Source of the DNA: Dyella japonica A8
Lineage (GTDB): Bacteria; Pseudomonadota; Gammaproteobacteria; Xanthomonadales; Rhodanobacteraceae
Direction of reading: 5' to 3'
DNA length: 64,000 nt
Assembly (NCBI RefSeq): GCF_000725385.1
Contig: NZ_CP008884.1
Span: forward strand, 4,402,001 to 4,466,000
In this document: positions 63,186-64,000 of the stretch, piece by piece
Layout: every line of letters begins with the position of its first letter
How positions within the stretch are numbered: the first letter of the stretch is position 1
The notes under the pieces: model-generated
The model's input: only the letters and a program-made list of their open reading frames with translations
What the model was told of the DNA's origin: nothing
Databases searched by the model: none
Made by a program: the position numbers and the translations under genes

Positions 63186-64000
63186 TCAGGCCACCGCCTG
63201 CCCGATACGCTTCAGCACCTCGGCATCGAGCTTCGGCAACAACGCGAGAGCGCCCAGGTTCTGCTCCAGCTGCTCGAGCTTGCTCGCGCCCAGCATCACC
63301 GTCGACACATGCGGATTGACCAGGCACCAGGCGATGGCAAGTTGCGCCATCGACACGCCAAGCTCCGCCGCGATGGGGGCCAGCCGGCGCACCTTGTCCA
63401 GGCGCGAGGCATCGTTCTCCAGCACCGCCTCGCGCAGCCACTCGTAACCCGGCTGGGCCAGCCGCGACTCCGATGGCACGCCCTGGTTGTACTTGCCGCT
63501 CAGCAAGCCGGAGGCCAGCGGCGACCAGATGGTGGTGCCCATGCCGTAGGCGTCATACAGCGGCGCGTACTCCTGCTCCACGCGCTCGCGATGCAGCAGG
63601 TTGTACTGCGGCTGCTCCATCGTCGGCGCGTACATATGATGTTCCTTCGCCACGCGATGGGCTTCCACGATGGCCTCGGCCGGCCATTCACTGGTGCCCC
63701 AGTAGAGCACCTTGCCCTGGCGTACCAGCGTATCCATCGCGGCCACCGTCTCGACGATCGGCGTATCCGGATCAGGGCGATGGCAAAAGTAGAGGTCCAG
63801 GTGTTCCACGCGCAGGCGCTGCAGGGCCTGATGGCAGGCTTCGATCACGTGCTTGCGCGACAGGCCGCGTTGCGTGGGCAGCGGGTTGTCCACGGCGCCG
63901 AAATACACCTTGCTCGACACGCAGTAGCTGTCGCGCGGAAAACGCAGGTCGGCCAGCACGTCGCCCATCAGCGTCTCGGCCACGCCGTTGTTGTAGGTCT
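63186..64000 (-). CDS. Aldo/keto reductase, potassium-channel-beta/YghZ type (5' end outside window)
   Basis: At least 271 residues, truncated at the window edge. The visible part starts TYNNGVAETLMGDVLADLRF (normally preceded by the catalytic Asp/Tyr region), then YCVSSKVYFG, EHLDLYFCHRPDPDTPIVET, GKVLYWGTSEWPAEAIVEAH, WSPLASGLLSGKYN and the NADPH-binding TVMLGASKLEQLEQNLGA. It is a cytosolic NADPH-dependent reductase of carbonyls; the substrate is unknown. Confidence 0.92.
   Translation of the reverse strand, partial: TYNNGVAETLMGDVLADLRFPRDSYCVSSKVYFGAVDNPLPTQRGLSRKHVIEACHQALQRLRVEHLDLYFCHRPDPDTPIVETVAAMDTLVRQGKVLYWGTSEWPAEAIVEAHRVAKEHHMYAPTMEQPQYNLLHRERVEQEYAPLYDAYGMGTTIWSPLASGLLSGKYNQGVPSESRLAQPGYEWLREAVLENDASRLDKVRRLAPIAAELGVSMAQLAIAWCLVNPHVSTVMLGASKLEQLEQNLGALALLPKLDAEVLKRIGQAVA

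Overview
The window looks like chromosomal DNA of a high-GC gammaproteobacterium of the Lysobacterales (Xanthomonadales), probably Rhodanobacteraceae (a Dyella, Luteibacter or Frateuria type). This rests on the Xanthomonas-like small H-NS protein, a flgBCDEFGHIJKL run followed by flagellin, sigma-54 plus sigma-28 flagellar promoters, GTAG-headed REP doublets and large mosaic intergenic repeats. The genus is an inference; no rRNA or tRNA gene was seen. Almost everything is housekeeping or motility DNA, with no phage, transposase or CRISPR array.

Layout. 1-10.9 kb (minus): flagellin 5' end, then the complete rod/hook operon flgB to flgL behind a perfect sigma-54 site. 12.3-17.6 kb: cheV (minus), and on the plus strand a soluble chemoreceptor, flgA, flgM (near-perfect sigma-28 promoter), flgN and a degenerate EAL-HDOD protein. 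18.9-26.4 kb: cobalamin-binding-like protein, YjbQ, pdxH, glycerate-kinase-like protein, YbjQ-like protein, an epimerase, aroK-aroB, a WGR protein and hemE. 27-36 kb: valS, a PhyH dioxygenase, rimI-holD(like)-pssA, a DUF4124 protein, proS, hns and a ThrE-type exporter. 38.3-43.5 kb (minus): NfeD/SPFH pair, a NtrY-like kinase and a NtrC-type regulator, a PDZ-like exported protein.

43.5-60.8 kb is the most striking part. One HlyD/MacA-type adaptor gene, one MacB-type ATPase gene and then ten FtsX/MacB-fold permease genes lie head to tail on the minus strand. The permeases are five alternating pairs of a longer form (B) and a shorter form (A). The adaptor is preceded by a textbook sigma-54 control region: a perfect -24/-12 site, a perfect IHF-consensus match and two 20-bp copies of a CGGACA/TGTCCG array upstream. 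A sigma-54-type response regulator with its histidine kinase lies just beyond the far end, next to a DUF885 metallopeptidase and a PDZ-like protein. I infer a dedicated envelope-stress or peptide-response exporter whose permease set was amplified while the motor and adaptor stayed single-copy.

61-64 kb: a Fur-boxed hemP operon, a subclass B3 metallo-beta-lactamase and an aldo/keto reductase cut by the window edge. Four intergenic regions carry a mosaic repeat of about 1 kb (or half of it); two copies 26 kb apart are nearly identical and in direct orientation.
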